Part shown: positions 45,484-53,757 of the stretch, in pieces | Position numbering within the stretch: the stretch's first letter is position 1 | How the letters are laid out: each line of letters opens with the position of its first letter | DNA from: Kitasatospora sp. MAA4 | Lineage (GTDB): Bacteria > Actinomycetota > Actinomycetes > Streptomycetales > Streptomycetaceae | Length of the DNA: 64,000 nucleotides | Reading direction: 5' to 3' | Assembly (NCBI RefSeq): GCF_029893355.1 | Contig: NZ_JARZAI010000007.1 | Span: 1 to 64,000, forward strand | Notes under the pieces: model-generated | What the model saw: only the letters and a program-made list of their open reading frames with translations | Told to the model about the DNA's origin: nothing | Databases searched by the model: none | Translations under genes and position numbers: made by a program

Positions 45484-45515
45484 GCCCCCTCGGAGAATTC
45501 GTCCTCCGAGGGGGC
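45484..45515 (+). terminator. Terminator after dasD
   Basis: A perfect 12-bp stem (45484-45495 with 45504-45515) and 8-nt loop. The next gene starts 34 nt on, so it probably needs read-through or a promoter hidden in this short gap. Confidence 0.85.
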
Positions 45516-45549
45516 CGCCCAGGTACCTCGGCCCCTCCAGGAGGACCGC

Positions 45550-46854
45550 GTGAAGCGCCAGTTCGTCGCCGCGGCCGTCGCCGCCACCCTCGCTCTCGGC
45601 CTGGCCGCCTGCGGCACCGGGGGAGCGGCCGGGCCGGCCGCGCACTCCGCGGACCCGAAGGCCGCCACCGGCACGCTCACCGTCTGGCTGATGAACGACG
45701 CCCAGACCAGCTGGCCGGAGCTGGTCGGACAGGTCAACGACGAGTTCGCCGCGATGTACCCCGACGTCACCCTCAAGCTCAGCTATCAGAACTGGGCCGA
45801 CAAGGTCGGCAGGTTGGACGACGCGCTCAAGCAGGGGCGCGCGCCCGACGTCGTGGAGCTGGGCAACACCGAGACCATGAAGTACATCCTGGACGGCTCG
45901 TTGGCCCAGGTGAACCGCAACGACTACGAGAACTCGGACAGTTGGATCCGCGGCCTGGAGAACACCTGCACCTACCAGGACAAGCTGTTCTGCGTGCCGT
46001 ACTACGCGGGCGCCCGGGTCGGCGTCTACAACAGCGCGATGTTCCAACAGGCCACCGGCAGCGCCGACTTCCCGGCCACCGAGGACGCCCTGCTGTCCGC
46101 ACTGGACAAGCTCCAGGCGAAGAACAGGGACGACAGGTCGTTCTCCCCGCTCTACCTGCCCGGCCCGTACTGGTACGCCGCGATGAGCTACGTCGCCGCA
46201 TACGGCGGGACCGTCGCCCGATTCGACAGCTCGGGCAACTGGCATGGCACGCTGGAGGATCCGAAGGCGCAACAGGGCATCCAGCACTTCGTCGACCTGG
46301 TGCGCAGGTACAACCACGGTGATCTGACGGTCAACGAGCTGCACCAGTCCGACGTGCTCGGTACCCAGAAGGCCGCGATGATCTACGGCAACGGCTGGGA
46401 GGCGACCGCCGCCGCGACGGCCCCGGCCGGCGACCCGGCGCTGAAGACCGCGCTCAGGGTGACCGGCATGCCGGGCCCCAACGGCAAGCCGCTGCCGAGC
46501 TTCATCGGCGGCTCCGACCTGGCGATCACCGCCAAGTCGCAGGTGTCGACGCTTGCTTCGGCCTGGATCAGGCTCTTCACCAGCGCCAGGTCGGAGCAGG
46601 TACTGGCCGACAAGAACATCCTGCCGAACAACCTCACCCAGCTCGCGCCGCTCAAGGACAAGCCGCAGACCGCCGCCGCGGCCAACGCGGTGCCGGACGC
46701 CTGGTTCACCCCGATCGCCCCCGGCTGGAGCGCGGTGGAGAAGCAGAACGTGCTGCCCGCCATGCTCAGCTCGATCCTGGCCGGCACCTCGGTGGACGCG
46801 GCGACCAGGGCCGCCGACGCCAAGATCAACCAGCTGATCAACAACCCGTCGTGA
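45550..46854 (+). CDS. Second ABC sugar-binding lipoprotein (DasA-like)
   Basis: A 434-residue solute-binding lipoprotein with lipobox LGLAACGTG. It shares its start (VKRQFVAAAV) and the pattern TLTVWLMNDAQTSW, DVVELGNTE, PYYAGARVGVYNSAMF and FIGGSDLAIT with DasA, so it looks like a diverged paralogue, but it has extra Cys (ENTCTYQDKLFCVPYY) not seen in DasA. GTG at 45550 has AGGAGG 5 nt before it. No permease or ATPase genes accompany it, so it may feed DasBC or a distant permease. It lies after the das terminator. Confidence 0.88.
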   Translation: MKRQFVAAAVAATLALGLAACGTGGAAGPAAHSADPKAATGTLTVWLMNDAQTSWPELVGQVNDEFAAMYPDVTLKLSYQNWADKVGRLDDALKQGRAPDVVELGNTETMKYILDGSLAQVNRNDYENSDSWIRGLENTCTYQDKLFCVPYYAGARVGVYNSAMFQQATGSADFPATEDALLSALDKLQAKNRDDRSFSPLYLPGPYWYAAMSYVAAYGGTVARFDSSGNWHGTLEDPKAQQGIQHFVDLVRRYNHGDLTVNELHQSDVLGTQKAAMIYGNGWEATAAATAPAGDPALKTALRVTGMPGPNGKPLPSFIGGSDLAITAKSQVSTLASAWIRLFTSARSEQVLADKNILPNNLTQLAPLKDKPQTAAAANAVPDAWFTPIAPGWSAVEKQNVLPAMLSSILAGTSVDAATRAADAKINQLINNPS

Positions 46855-47002
46855 GACGGGCGCGGAGCCCTCGGATGTGCTCCGGGCCGCCCGCCCCCGT
46901 AGGATCGGCCCTGGCACGAGTGTGCGGACTCGCCGCCGGAAGAGGTCCCCGCCGGGCAGCCGCCCGGAGGGGTTGAACCATCTCTCATCGGAGGCTCAAC
47001 AG

Positions 47003-48064
47003 ATGTCCGACACGCAGACCAGCTCCGTGACCCCTGGACGGATCATGGCGGCGGAGATGGCCGAGCAGCCGGCCGTCCTGCAGCGCATCCTCGACGAGGG
47101 TGCCCCGAAGATCCGCGAGATCGCCGCCGAGATCGCCGCCCGCAACCCGCGCTTCGTGCTGCTGACCGCGCGCGGCACCTCGGACAACGCCGCGCTGTAC
47201 GCCAAGTACCTGATCGAGGTGCTGCTCGGCAAGCCGGCCGGCCTCACCTCGATGTCGACGACCACCGCGTACGGCGCCAAGCCGGACCTGCGCGACGTCC
47301 TGGTGATCACGGTCAGCCAGTCCGGCGGCTCGCCGGACCTGGTGGCCTCCACCAAGGCCGCCCGCGAGGCCGGTGCGATCACCCTCGCGGTGACCAACAA
47401 CCCGGGCTCCCCGCTGGCCGAGGTCTCCGAGTTCCACATCGACGTGCTGGCGGGCCCGGAGAAGGCACTGCCGGCCACCAAGACGTACACCGCCGAGCTG
47501 CTGGCGCTCTACCTCTTCGTCGAGGGCCTGCGCGGCGGCGACGGCGCGGCCGCCAAGGGGCTGCCGGAGCTGGCCGCGGGCATCCTGGCCCGCCAGCCCG
47601 AGGTGAAGGCGCTGGCCGAGCGCTACCGCTTCGCCCAGCGCCTGGTGATCACCTCGCGCGGCTACGGCTACCCGACCGCCCGCGAGGCGGCGCTGAAGCT
47701 GATGGAGACCACCTACATCCCGGCCTCCCCGTTCTCCGGCGCGGACCTGCTGCACGGCCCGCTGGCCATGGTGGACAACGTCTCCCCGGTCATCGCCATC
47801 GTCCCGGACGGCAAGGGCGGCGAGGCCCTGCAGCCGGTCCTGGACCGCCTGCGCGGCCGCGGTGCGGACCTGGTGGTCATCGGCCAGCAGGATCAGGTGG
47901 ACGCCGCCTCCGCGGGCTTCGCGCTCCCGGCCGGCGTGCCCGAGGAGGTCCAGACGATCCTGGAGATCCTCCCGCTCCAGCAGTTGGCCTACGAGGTCAC
48001 CATCGCCCGCGGCCAGGACCCGGACGCGCCGCGCGCGCTGGCCAAGGTCACCGAGACCCACTGA
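47003..48064 (+). CDS. SIS-domain sugar isomerase, possible glucosamine-6-phosphate deaminase
   Basis: A 353-residue cytoplasmic protein with two SIS domains, like the isomerase half of GlmS. Motifs: LLTARGTSDNAALYAKYLIE, ITVSQSGGSPDLV, AVTNNPGSPLAE, ITSRGYGYPTAREAALKLMETTY and FSGADLLHGPLAMV. SIS proteins of this type include NagB-II deaminases and GlmS-like enzymes. Beside dasABCD, conversion of glucosamine-6-phosphate to fructose-6-phosphate is the leading guess; the corresponding slot in S. coelicolor holds a classical nagB. ATG at 47003 has CGGAGG 8 nt upstream. The 148 bp before it has no dre site. Confidence 0.88.
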   Translation: MSDTQTSSVTPGRIMAAEMAEQPAVLQRILDEGAPKIREIAAEIAARNPRFVLLTARGTSDNAALYAKYLIEVLLGKPAGLTSMSTTTAYGAKPDLRDVLVITVSQSGGSPDLVASTKAAREAGAITLAVTNNPGSPLAEVSEFHIDVLAGPEKALPATKTYTAELLALYLFVEGLRGGDGAAAKGLPELAAGILARQPEVKALAERYRFAQRLVITSRGYGYPTAREAALKLMETTYIPASPFSGADLLHGPLAMVDNVSPVIAIVPDGKGGEALQPVLDRLRGRGADLVVIGQQDQVDAASAGFALPAGVPEEVQTILEILPLQQLAYEVTIARGQDPDAPRALAKVTETH

Positions 48065-48073
48065 CCGGACGTA

Positions 48074-48114
48074 ACGTAGGCCCCCGGATCGCCGAGCGAT
48101 CCGGGGGCCTACGT
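48074..48114 (+). terminator. Terminator after the SIS gene
   Basis: A perfect 18-bp stem (48074-48091 with 48097-48114) with a 5-nt loop, 9 nt after the stop. Confidence 0.93.
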
Positions 48115-48330
48115 ACGTGCTGGGTGCGGAAAACACTACGGGCCACGGCGCCGACACGGGACCCTCAACCCGTGTGGCACCGCAGCCCGGAGCTGTCGTC
48201 GGGCGCCACGTCCCCGAGGGACGTCTCGCGGCCGGACTGTGCGGGGTCCGGCTGCTGCGGCGACCGACCGAGGAGCGACCGCGCGCGGTCAGGGCAGTTG
48301 CGCGGGGGTCGTTCCTTGGTGCTTCTTCAT

Positions 48331-48387
48331 TGTGGACTAGACCAATCTGGATTGTCCAGGAGTCCGCCCGGATTGGTCTGGACAACC
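48331..48387 (+). promoter_or_regulatory. dre cluster before pdtaS
   Basis: Site 1 (48331-48346, TGTGGACTAGACCAAT; reverse strand ATTGGTCTAGTCCACA) matches the dre core at 11 of 12. Site 2 (48372-48387, ATTGGTCTGGACAACC) matches at 10 of 12. A palindromic CTGGA-N3-TCCAG (48347-48359) lies between. The remainder of the 378-bp gap (48115-48330) shows nothing clear. Confidence 0.78.
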
Positions 48388-48442
48388 TCGGCGCCCGCCG
48401 GCGGCCGAGCCGCCGCCCGGCCATCCCGGCTACGCTCGCCCT

Positions 48443-49960
48443 GTGCCCTCGTTGAACGAACTCGTCCGCCGCCACACCACCCTCACGGGTGCCGACGTGG
48501 AGTGGCTGCATCTGCTGGTCTCGGAGTGGCAGCTGCTCTCCGATCTCTCCTTCGCCGACCTGGTGCTCTGGATCCCCACCTGGGACGGCATCCGGTACGT
48601 CTCGGTCGCCCAGATGCGGCCGAACACCGGTCCGACCTCCTACCAGGACGACATGGTCGGCCACCTGGTCCCGCGCGGCCGCCGTCCGCTGCTGGACGCC
48701 GCCTTCGACGAGGGCCGGATCGTGCGCGAGGGCGACCCGGAGTGGCGCGAGGAGGTGCCGGTCCGGGTGGAGTCCATCCCGGTCCGCCGGGAGGGGCGGG
48801 TGCTGGGAGTGATCGCCCGCAACACCAACCTGCTCACCGTGCGTACGCCCAGCCGGCTGGAGCTCACCTACCTGCAGAGCGCCTCCGACCTCGCCCAGAT
48901 GATCGCCGCAGGAACGTTTCCCTACGCCGGCGAGCAGGTCGACATGGACGCCGCGCCGCGGGTCGGCGACGGCCTGATCCGGCTGGACGCCGAGGGCATC
49001 GTCACCTACGCCAGCCCCAACGCGCTCTCCGCCTACCACCGGCTCGGCCTCACCACGGATCTGGTGGGTGGTCACCTCGGGCGCACCACGGCGGAGTTGT
49101 CGCTTCCATCGCGCGGCGCGGTGCACGAGGCGCTGGTGAAGCTGGCCAGCGGCTGGGCCCCGCGGCAGACCGAAGTGGAGGCCCAGGGCGGCGTGGTGAC
49201 CCTGCGGGCCATCCCGCTCAAGCCCAAGGGCGTGCACACCGGCTCGCTGGTGCTGGCCCGCGACGTCACCGAACTCCGGCGCCGCGAACGCGAACTGATG
49301 ACCAAGGACGCCACCATCCGGGAGATCCACCACCGGGTGAAGAACAACCTGCAGACGGTCGCGGCGCTGCTGCGCCTGCAGTCCCGCCGGATGGACTCGG
49401 AGGCGGCCCGCGCCGCGCTGGACGAGGCGGTCCGCCGGGTCGGCTCGATCGCCATCGTGCACGAGACGCTCTCGCAGAACCTGGACGAGCGGGTCGCCTT
49501 CGACGAGATCGCGGACCGGGTGCTGTCGATGGTGATGGAGCTGTCCCACGAGGGCCAGGTGACCACCCGGCGCAGCGGCAGCTTCGGGATCCTGTCGGCC
49601 GACGTGGCGACGCCGCTGGCGATGGTGCTCACCGAGCTGCTGCAGAACGCCCTGGAGCACGCCTTCGGCCCGAAGGCGGCTGGCAGCCTGGAGGTCAGCG
49701 CGCTGCGCGGGCGGGCACCGGCCACCGGCATGGGGTGGTCGGACAGTTGGAACGGCGGCGCGAAGCCCGACGAGTACCTGCTGATCACCGTGCAGGACAA
49801 CGGCCGGGGGATGCCCGAGGGCTTCGACCCGCAGAAGGCCGGCAATCTCGGGCTGCAGATCGTCCGGACGCTGGCCACCGGGGAGTTGGGCGGCACCTTC
49901 GACATGGTCGCAGCGCCGGACGGCGGCACGAAGGTCGTCCTGGAGATTCCGGTCCGCTGA
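48443..49960 (+). CDS. pdtaS: Histidine kinase PdtaS
   Basis: A 505-residue soluble sensor kinase. A GAF-like domain (about 20-150) and a PAS domain (about 170-280) precede a HisKA_2 domain with the phospho-His in REIHHRVKNNLQTVAALLRL, and an ATPase domain with N box LTELLQNALEHAF and G box VQDNGRGMPEGF. PdtaS phosphorylates the RNA-binding antiterminator PdtaR (ANTAR), which is not encoded in view. GTG at 48443 is the best start. Two dre-like sites lie about 55-110 bp upstream, suggesting DasR control. Confidence 0.93.
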   Translation: MPSLNELVRRHTTLTGADVEWLHLLVSEWQLLSDLSFADLVLWIPTWDGIRYVSVAQMRPNTGPTSYQDDMVGHLVPRGRRPLLDAAFDEGRIVREGDPEWREEVPVRVESIPVRREGRVLGVIARNTNLLTVRTPSRLELTYLQSASDLAQMIAAGTFPYAGEQVDMDAAPRVGDGLIRLDAEGIVTYASPNALSAYHRLGLTTDLVGGHLGRTTAELSLPSRGAVHEALVKLASGWAPRQTEVEAQGGVVTLRAIPLKPKGVHTGSLVLARDVTELRRRERELMTKDATIREIHHRVKNNLQTVAALLRLQSRRMDSEAARAALDEAVRRVGSIAIVHETLSQNLDERVAFDEIADRVLSMVMELSHEGQVTTRRSGSFGILSADVATPLAMVLTELLQNALEHAFGPKAAGSLEVSALRGRAPATGMGWSDSWNGGAKPDEYLLITVQDNGRGMPEGFDPQKAGNLGLQIVRTLATGELGGTFDMVAAPDGGTKVVLEIPVR

Positions 49961-49984
49961 AAAACCTGGGCGGAAAAGAGAAAC

Positions 49985-50064
49985 GAGGCCCTGCCGACCG
50001 GGGGGGTGGGTCGGCAGGGCCTCTCAACCCGTTCCGGCCGTCGGGGGGAGTCGGTCGGAACGGG
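49985..50064. terminator. Two stem-loops after pdtaS
   Basis: A 15-bp perfect stem (49985-49999 with 50009-50023) is followed by a 13-bp stem (50028-50040 with 50052-50064). The rest of the 440-bp gap to wblE (50065-50400) is less GC-rich and holds only a short inverted repeat GATCAG-N5-CTGATC (50350-50366); no gene is evident. Confidence 0.82.
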
Positions 50065-50400
50065 GGCTCTTTGGTGGTGGCACTGTCAGCCGACAGCGGG
50101 CACCGGCAGGTCGCTCGCCCCGTGGTGTTGCGTACGGTGAGCGTCCCAGGTCCACGATATTGCTCTCTGTGAACAGTATCAAGTGTCCGGGCCGAGCTGT
50201 GCCACAGCGGCCGCGCCGAGACGCGGCCGGATCCTGCGGAAGGCCTCGCCGAACTGAGGGCGAAGTCCTTGATCGTATGTTGATCGGTCCTGCTGAAGAT
50301 CAGTTCGCTGGCTAGCCAAGTGGCCAATCCGCTGGTCAGCTCTACCGCTGATCAGACTTACTGATCTGTGCTGCTAACGTGCGGTGTAACAGGAAGTCGC

Positions 50401-50652
50401 TCAGGCGGTGCGGGCGCGGTTGCGGGCGGCACGGCGCTTCATCGCACGGCGCTCGTCCTCGCTCATTCCGCCCCAGACGCCGGCGTCCTGGCCGGTCTCA
50501 AGTGCCCACTGCAGACACTGCTCCATGACGGGACAGCGGCGGCACACGGCCTTGGCTTCCTCGATCTGCAGCAGAGCAGGACCGGTGTTCCCGATCGGGA
50601 AGAACAGCTCCGGGTCCTCTTCGCGGCAGACAGCGCGGTGACGCCAATCCAT
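50401..50652 (-). CDS. wblE: WhiB-family iron-sulfur protein WblE (WhiB1-like)
   Basis: An 83-residue WhiB-like regulator. The four [4Fe-4S] ligands are Cys9 and the cluster AVCRRCPVMEQCLQWA; the beta-turn DAGVWGGMSEDER and the basic tail RRAARNRARTA are typical of WblE/WhiB1, which binds sigma-A and senses nitric oxide in mycobacteria. ATG at 50652 follows GGAGGAG. It lies beside pdtaS as in S. coelicolor. A CRP-like palindrome is 64-79 bp upstream. Confidence 0.96.
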   Translation of the reverse strand: MDWRHRAVCREEDPELFFPIGNTGPALLQIEEAKAVCRRCPVMEQCLQWALETGQDAGVWGGMSEDERRAMKRRAARNRARTA

Positions 50653-50715
50653 GGTCGTCCAACTCCTCCTGCCGACAGGCGGTGGCCCGGTTCGGCGCAA
50701 TCGATGGCTTGTGAA

Positions 50716-50731
50716 TGTGAACGCTTTCACG
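50716..50731 (-). promoter_or_regulatory. CRP-like operator before wblE
   Basis: TGTGA-N6-TCACG nearly matches the CRP consensus TGTGA-N6-TCACA. In M. tuberculosis the whiB1 promoter is controlled by CRP, so the placement is meaningful. Confidence 0.6.
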
Positions 50732-50835
50732 AATCCCGCAACGGCAAAAGGGCCAGAAGGCCTCTACGGCCTGGCGGTCTGAGCTGAGGGGGGTTCGGGC
50801 GAGTCCTGAGAGGATCCCGGTCGGGATGCTCAGTG

Positions 50836-50870
50836 GGGATGCGTCGCGGTGTCCCGCTGCGACGCATCCC
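50836..50870. repeat. Inverted repeat upstream of wblE
   Basis: A 12-bp perfect inverted repeat (50836-50847 with 50859-50870) is followed at about 50883-50899 by a smaller one, GAGGTT-N4-AACCTC. They lie in the 373-bp wblE-lipid kinase gap and could be leader structures or operators. Nothing else is clear there. Confidence 0.5.
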
Positions 50871-51025
50871 GATCGCCATGTAGAGGTTCGCAAACCTCGG
50901 GCTCGGATACAACCCCCTTCGAGAAGGAATTTTTGATTCTTCGGTGTCGCCTAGCTCACAGCCCGTACTTCTATGGGGTGAAGGGGGCTAGCGCGTTCGA
51001 GAAGAAGGGCGGGACCCCCTTCTGG

Positions 51026-51997
51026 TCACACAATCACACGCAGTGCCCGGCGAACGCCTGTGAAACTGACGCGACTCCTGTCTCCAAGGTGGTCCCCATC
51101 GACCTGAAATGGGGCCGGTTCCTGTGAAACCAAGGTGAAGTGTCTGACGTCGTGATAGGAGACGACGTGTTTACCGGTGGGTCCCGTGGGTGTGGCGGAT
51201 TGCTCCGAAGGAGTGTGCGGCCACAGGGCCTGACGGACCGTACGAGCGGTTCCGAACGCGGTCATTCGAGTGACGCCGAAGACGTCGAGATCCGTTTCGA
51301 AGGAGGCCTGGGGGGACGGCAGCGCCGGGCGATTCCCCAGAAAGGTCCACGGGGAGGTGTTGGACACTATGGTCATCACCAGTCCGGACTGCGGTGCGCG
51401 GCCCGGAATCTCCAGCGTCACCGGCCCGTGCCGACGGTGCTCACGTTCGGTGATGTAGTGCCGGACTGCTTCGCGGACGTACAGCGCGTGCGTCGACTTC
51501 CGCCCTGACCTGCGCTGTTCCTCCACCCGCCCGACGACGCCGGCGTCGAAGCCGAGGCCCGCGGTGAAGGTGAACCAGCGGTCCGGCACACCGTCGCTCA
51601 TCGCCTTGCCCAGCGAGATCGCCCGCTCCCGGCGGTGCTCCAGGGCGTCCAGCAGGACGCCGGTGGCCTCCACCGGGTGATTGGGCAGGCCCAGGGCGCG
51701 GGCGAAGACGTTCGTGCTGCCGCCGGGCACCAGTGCCAGTCGGGGCACCCGTTCGGAGGGTCCATGGGTGAGCAGCCCGTTGACGACCTCGTTGACGGTG
51801 CCGTCCCCGCCGAGCGCCACCACCAGGTCCACCGTGCCGGACTCGGCCGCCTCGCGGGCCAGGTCCCGGGCGTGTCCGCGGTACTCGGTGACCGCGACCT
51901 CCAGTTTGAGATCGCTGCGCAGGGCGTGGGTCAGGACATCCCTGGTACGGCCACTGGTGGTGGTGGCCTTCGGGTTCACGACCAGAAGCGCGCGCAT
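51026..51997 (-). CDS. Diacylglycerol kinase-family lipid kinase
   Basis: A 323-residue soluble lipid kinase. VVNPKATTTSG opens the catalytic domain; LVVALGGDGTVNEVVNGL is the nucleotide-binding GGDGT motif and LVPGGSTNVFARALGLP the second conserved block. The C-terminal half is a beta-sandwich. The substrate may be diacylglycerol or another long-chain base. ATG at 51997 (MRALLVVNPK) is the only start that keeps the strand before the NPK motif. The adjacent gene at 52049 is divergent. Confidence 0.92.
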   Translation of the reverse strand: MRALLVVNPKATTTSGRTRDVLTHALRSDLKLEVAVTEYRGHARDLAREAAESGTVDLVVALGGDGTVNEVVNGLLTHGPSERVPRLALVPGGSTNVFARALGLPNHPVEATGVLLDALEHRRERAISLGKAMSDGVPDRWFTFTAGLGFDAGVVGRVEEQRRSGRKSTHALYVREAVRHYITEREHRRHGPVTLEIPGRAPQSGLVMTIVSNTSPWTFLGNRPALPSPQASFETDLDVFGVTRMTAFGTARTVRQALWPHTPSEQSATPTGPTGKHVVSYHDVRHFTLVSQEPAPFQVDGDHLGDRSRVSFTGVRRALRVIV

Positions 51998-52048
51998 GAG
52001 GTTCAGCCTACGGCCCGGTACGCCGCGGGCGGCGGCTACCCTGCTGGG

Positions 52049-52474
52049 GTGACCGCAGAAACCTCCGTACCCGCCGCAGCGCCCGCCGCCGCACCCGCCT
52101 CCCGGCCCCTCGCGCTGCTCTTCGGCGCCGCCCTCTCCGCGGCCGAGGGCGCGGCCCTGGCCGCCTGGGGGATCTACATGAGCGTGGCCGGCCTGGTCGA
52201 GGACACCAGGAACCAGGGCCTGAACGAGTTCGGCGGGTTCGTCATCCTGCTGCTCGGCGTGCTGCCGCTGTTCGCCGCCTGGGGCCTGCTGCGGCTGCGC
52301 CGCTGGGGCCGCAGCCCCTCCGTGCTGGTGCACACGCTCTGCCTGCCGGTCGGCTACTTCATGCTGCAGACCGGCGGCGCGATGGCGGCGCTGGGTGTGC
52401 TGGTCGCGCTGGCCGGTCTGGTCGGCGTGGTGGCCCTGCTGACCCCCAGGGTCACCGAAGCCCTGTACCGCTGA
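52049..52474 (+). CDS. Small four-helix membrane protein, unknown function
   Basis: A 141-residue protein with about four hydrophobic helices (ALLFGAALSAAEGAALAAW, FGGFVILLLGVLPLFAAWGLL, VLVHTLCLPVGYFMLQT, LGVLVALAGLVGVVALL). No known domain is recognised. GTG at 52049 (VTAETSV) is the first start after the divergent lipid-kinase gene, with GCTGGG as a weak ribosome site. It ends at a terminator and is conserved in this position in Streptomyces. Confidence 0.72.
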   Translation: MTAETSVPAAAPAAAPASRPLALLFGAALSAAEGAALAAWGIYMSVAGLVEDTRNQGLNEFGGFVILLLGVLPLFAAWGLLRLRRWGRSPSVLVHTLCLPVGYFMLQTGGAMAALGVLVALAGLVGVVALLTPRVTEALYR

Positions 52475-52484
52475 ACCCGGGTAC

Positions 52485-52523
52485 GCGAACGGCCCGAGGA
52501 CACCGCGTCCTCGGGCCGTTCGC
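52485..52523. terminator. Bidirectional terminator before sigH
   Basis: A perfect 17-bp stem (52485-52501 with 52507-52523) between convergent genes. Confidence 0.92.
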
Positions 52524-52530
52524 GGCCGCT

Positions 52531-53604
52531 CTACTCCTCGACCAGCAGCTTGTCGCGCAGCTGGGCCAGAGTGCGGGCCAGCAGCCGCGAGACGTGCATC
52601 TGCGAGATGCCGACCTCCGCGGCGATCTGCGACTGCGTCATGTTCCGGAAGAACCGCAGCACCAGGATCCTCTGCTCGCGCTGCGGCAGTTGGGCCAGCA
52701 GCGGCTTGAGCGACTCGCGGTACTCGACGCCCTCCAGCGCCTCGTCGGTGGCCCCCAGGGTGTCCGCCACGGCCGGCGACTCGTCGTCGCTGTCCGGGAC
52801 GTCCAGTGAGAGCGTGCTGTACGCGTTGGCGGACTCCAGGCCCTCCAGCACGTCCTCCTCGGAGATCCCGAGGTGCTCCGCCAGCTCGTGCACGGTGGGG
52901 GAGCGCCCGTGCCGCTGGGAGAGCTCGCTGGTCGCGGTGGTGAGCGAGAGCCGCAGCTCCTGGAGCCGGCGCGGCACCCGGACCGCCCAGCCCTTGTCCC
53001 GGAAGTGCCGCTTGATCTCGCCCACGATGGTCGGCGTGGCGTAGGTGGAGAACTCCACTCCGCGCTCGTGGTCGAACCGGTCCACCGACTTGATCAGGCC
53101 GATGGTGGCCACCTGGGTCAGGTCGTCCAGCGGCTCGCCGCGGTTGCGGAACCGCCGGGCCAGGTGCTCGACCAGCGGGATGTGCATCCGGACCAGCTGG
53201 TTGCGCAGTTCCACGCGCTCGGGCGAGCCGTCGGCCAGCGTGGAGAGCCGGACGAAGAGCGCCCGGGCGGCCTCCCGGTCCGGGGCGCCGGAGCGGTGGT
53301 GCGGGATCAGCTGGGCGGGTACCGAGGCCCGGACGGTCTCGGTGTGGTCCGGCACGGCGTCGTCCGCGGCCTCCGGCAGGCCTGCCGCTGCCTGGTCCGG
53401 CAGCGCGGCTGCCGTGGGCTCCGGCGTCGGGTCGGTCGGCTGGCTCATCCGGTGGGCGTCCTTCGGGTGCGCGTCGTCGTGGGGGGCGGGCCCCGAGGTG
53501 GACCCGCCCGGCTGGGCCGGTACGGTACGGCGGCCGGCCACCGTACCGTGCGCGGCGCGGCCTTCTGCGGACGGCTGGGCAGAGTTGCGATCCAGATCAC
53601 TCAC
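52531..53604 (-). CDS. sigH: Stress sigma factor SigH (SigB/SigF type)
   Basis: A 357-residue group 3 sigma factor. A disordered N-terminal 110 residues precede region 2 (DLTQVATIGLIKSVDRFD, GVEFSTYATPTIVGEIKRHF), region 3 and region 4 (QSQIAAEVGISQMHVSRLLARTLAQL). In S. coelicolor SigH responds to osmotic and heat stress and is made in several N-terminal forms. Here GTG at 53604 (VSDLDRN, after GGGGGA) is the best start, ATG at 53661 would add 19 residues, and ATG at 53448 (MSQPTD) would give a short form. It follows its anti-sigma gene prsH. Confidence 0.92.
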   Translation of the reverse strand: MSDLDRNSAQPSAEGRAAHGTVAGRRTVPAQPGGSTSGPAPHDDAHPKDAHRMSQPTDPTPEPTAAALPDQAAAGLPEAADDAVPDHTETVRASVPAQLIPHHRSGAPDREAARALFVRLSTLADGSPERVELRNQLVRMHIPLVEHLARRFRNRGEPLDDLTQVATIGLIKSVDRFDHERGVEFSTYATPTIVGEIKRHFRDKGWAVRVPRRLQELRLSLTTATSELSQRHGRSPTVHELAEHLGISEEDVLEGLESANAYSTLSLDVPDSDDESPAVADTLGATDEALEGVEYRESLKPLLAQLPQREQRILVLRFFRNMTQSQIAAEVGISQMHVSRLLARTLAQLRDKLLVEE

Positions 53605-53681
53605 GGCGATCCCCCGTTCCGTTCCGGGAGCACCCGGCCGCCTGCGCGGCCGGGCCATCACATTGGTTGTACCGCGGTTCG

Positions 53682-53712
53682 CCCCCGGAACGGGAGCGAA
53701 CCGTTCCGGGGG
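53682..53712. repeat. Inverted repeat between prsH and sigH
   Basis: A perfect 12-bp stem (53682-53693 with 53701-53712) with a 7-nt loop lies in the 153-bp gap between prsH and sigH. GGTTCG copies flank it. It could partly stop prsH transcripts before sigH or act as an operator. Confidence 0.6.
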
Positions 53713-53757
53713 TTCGACTCCGTCGATCGCCGCCGACCCGCACGGCCGGTGAGGAGG

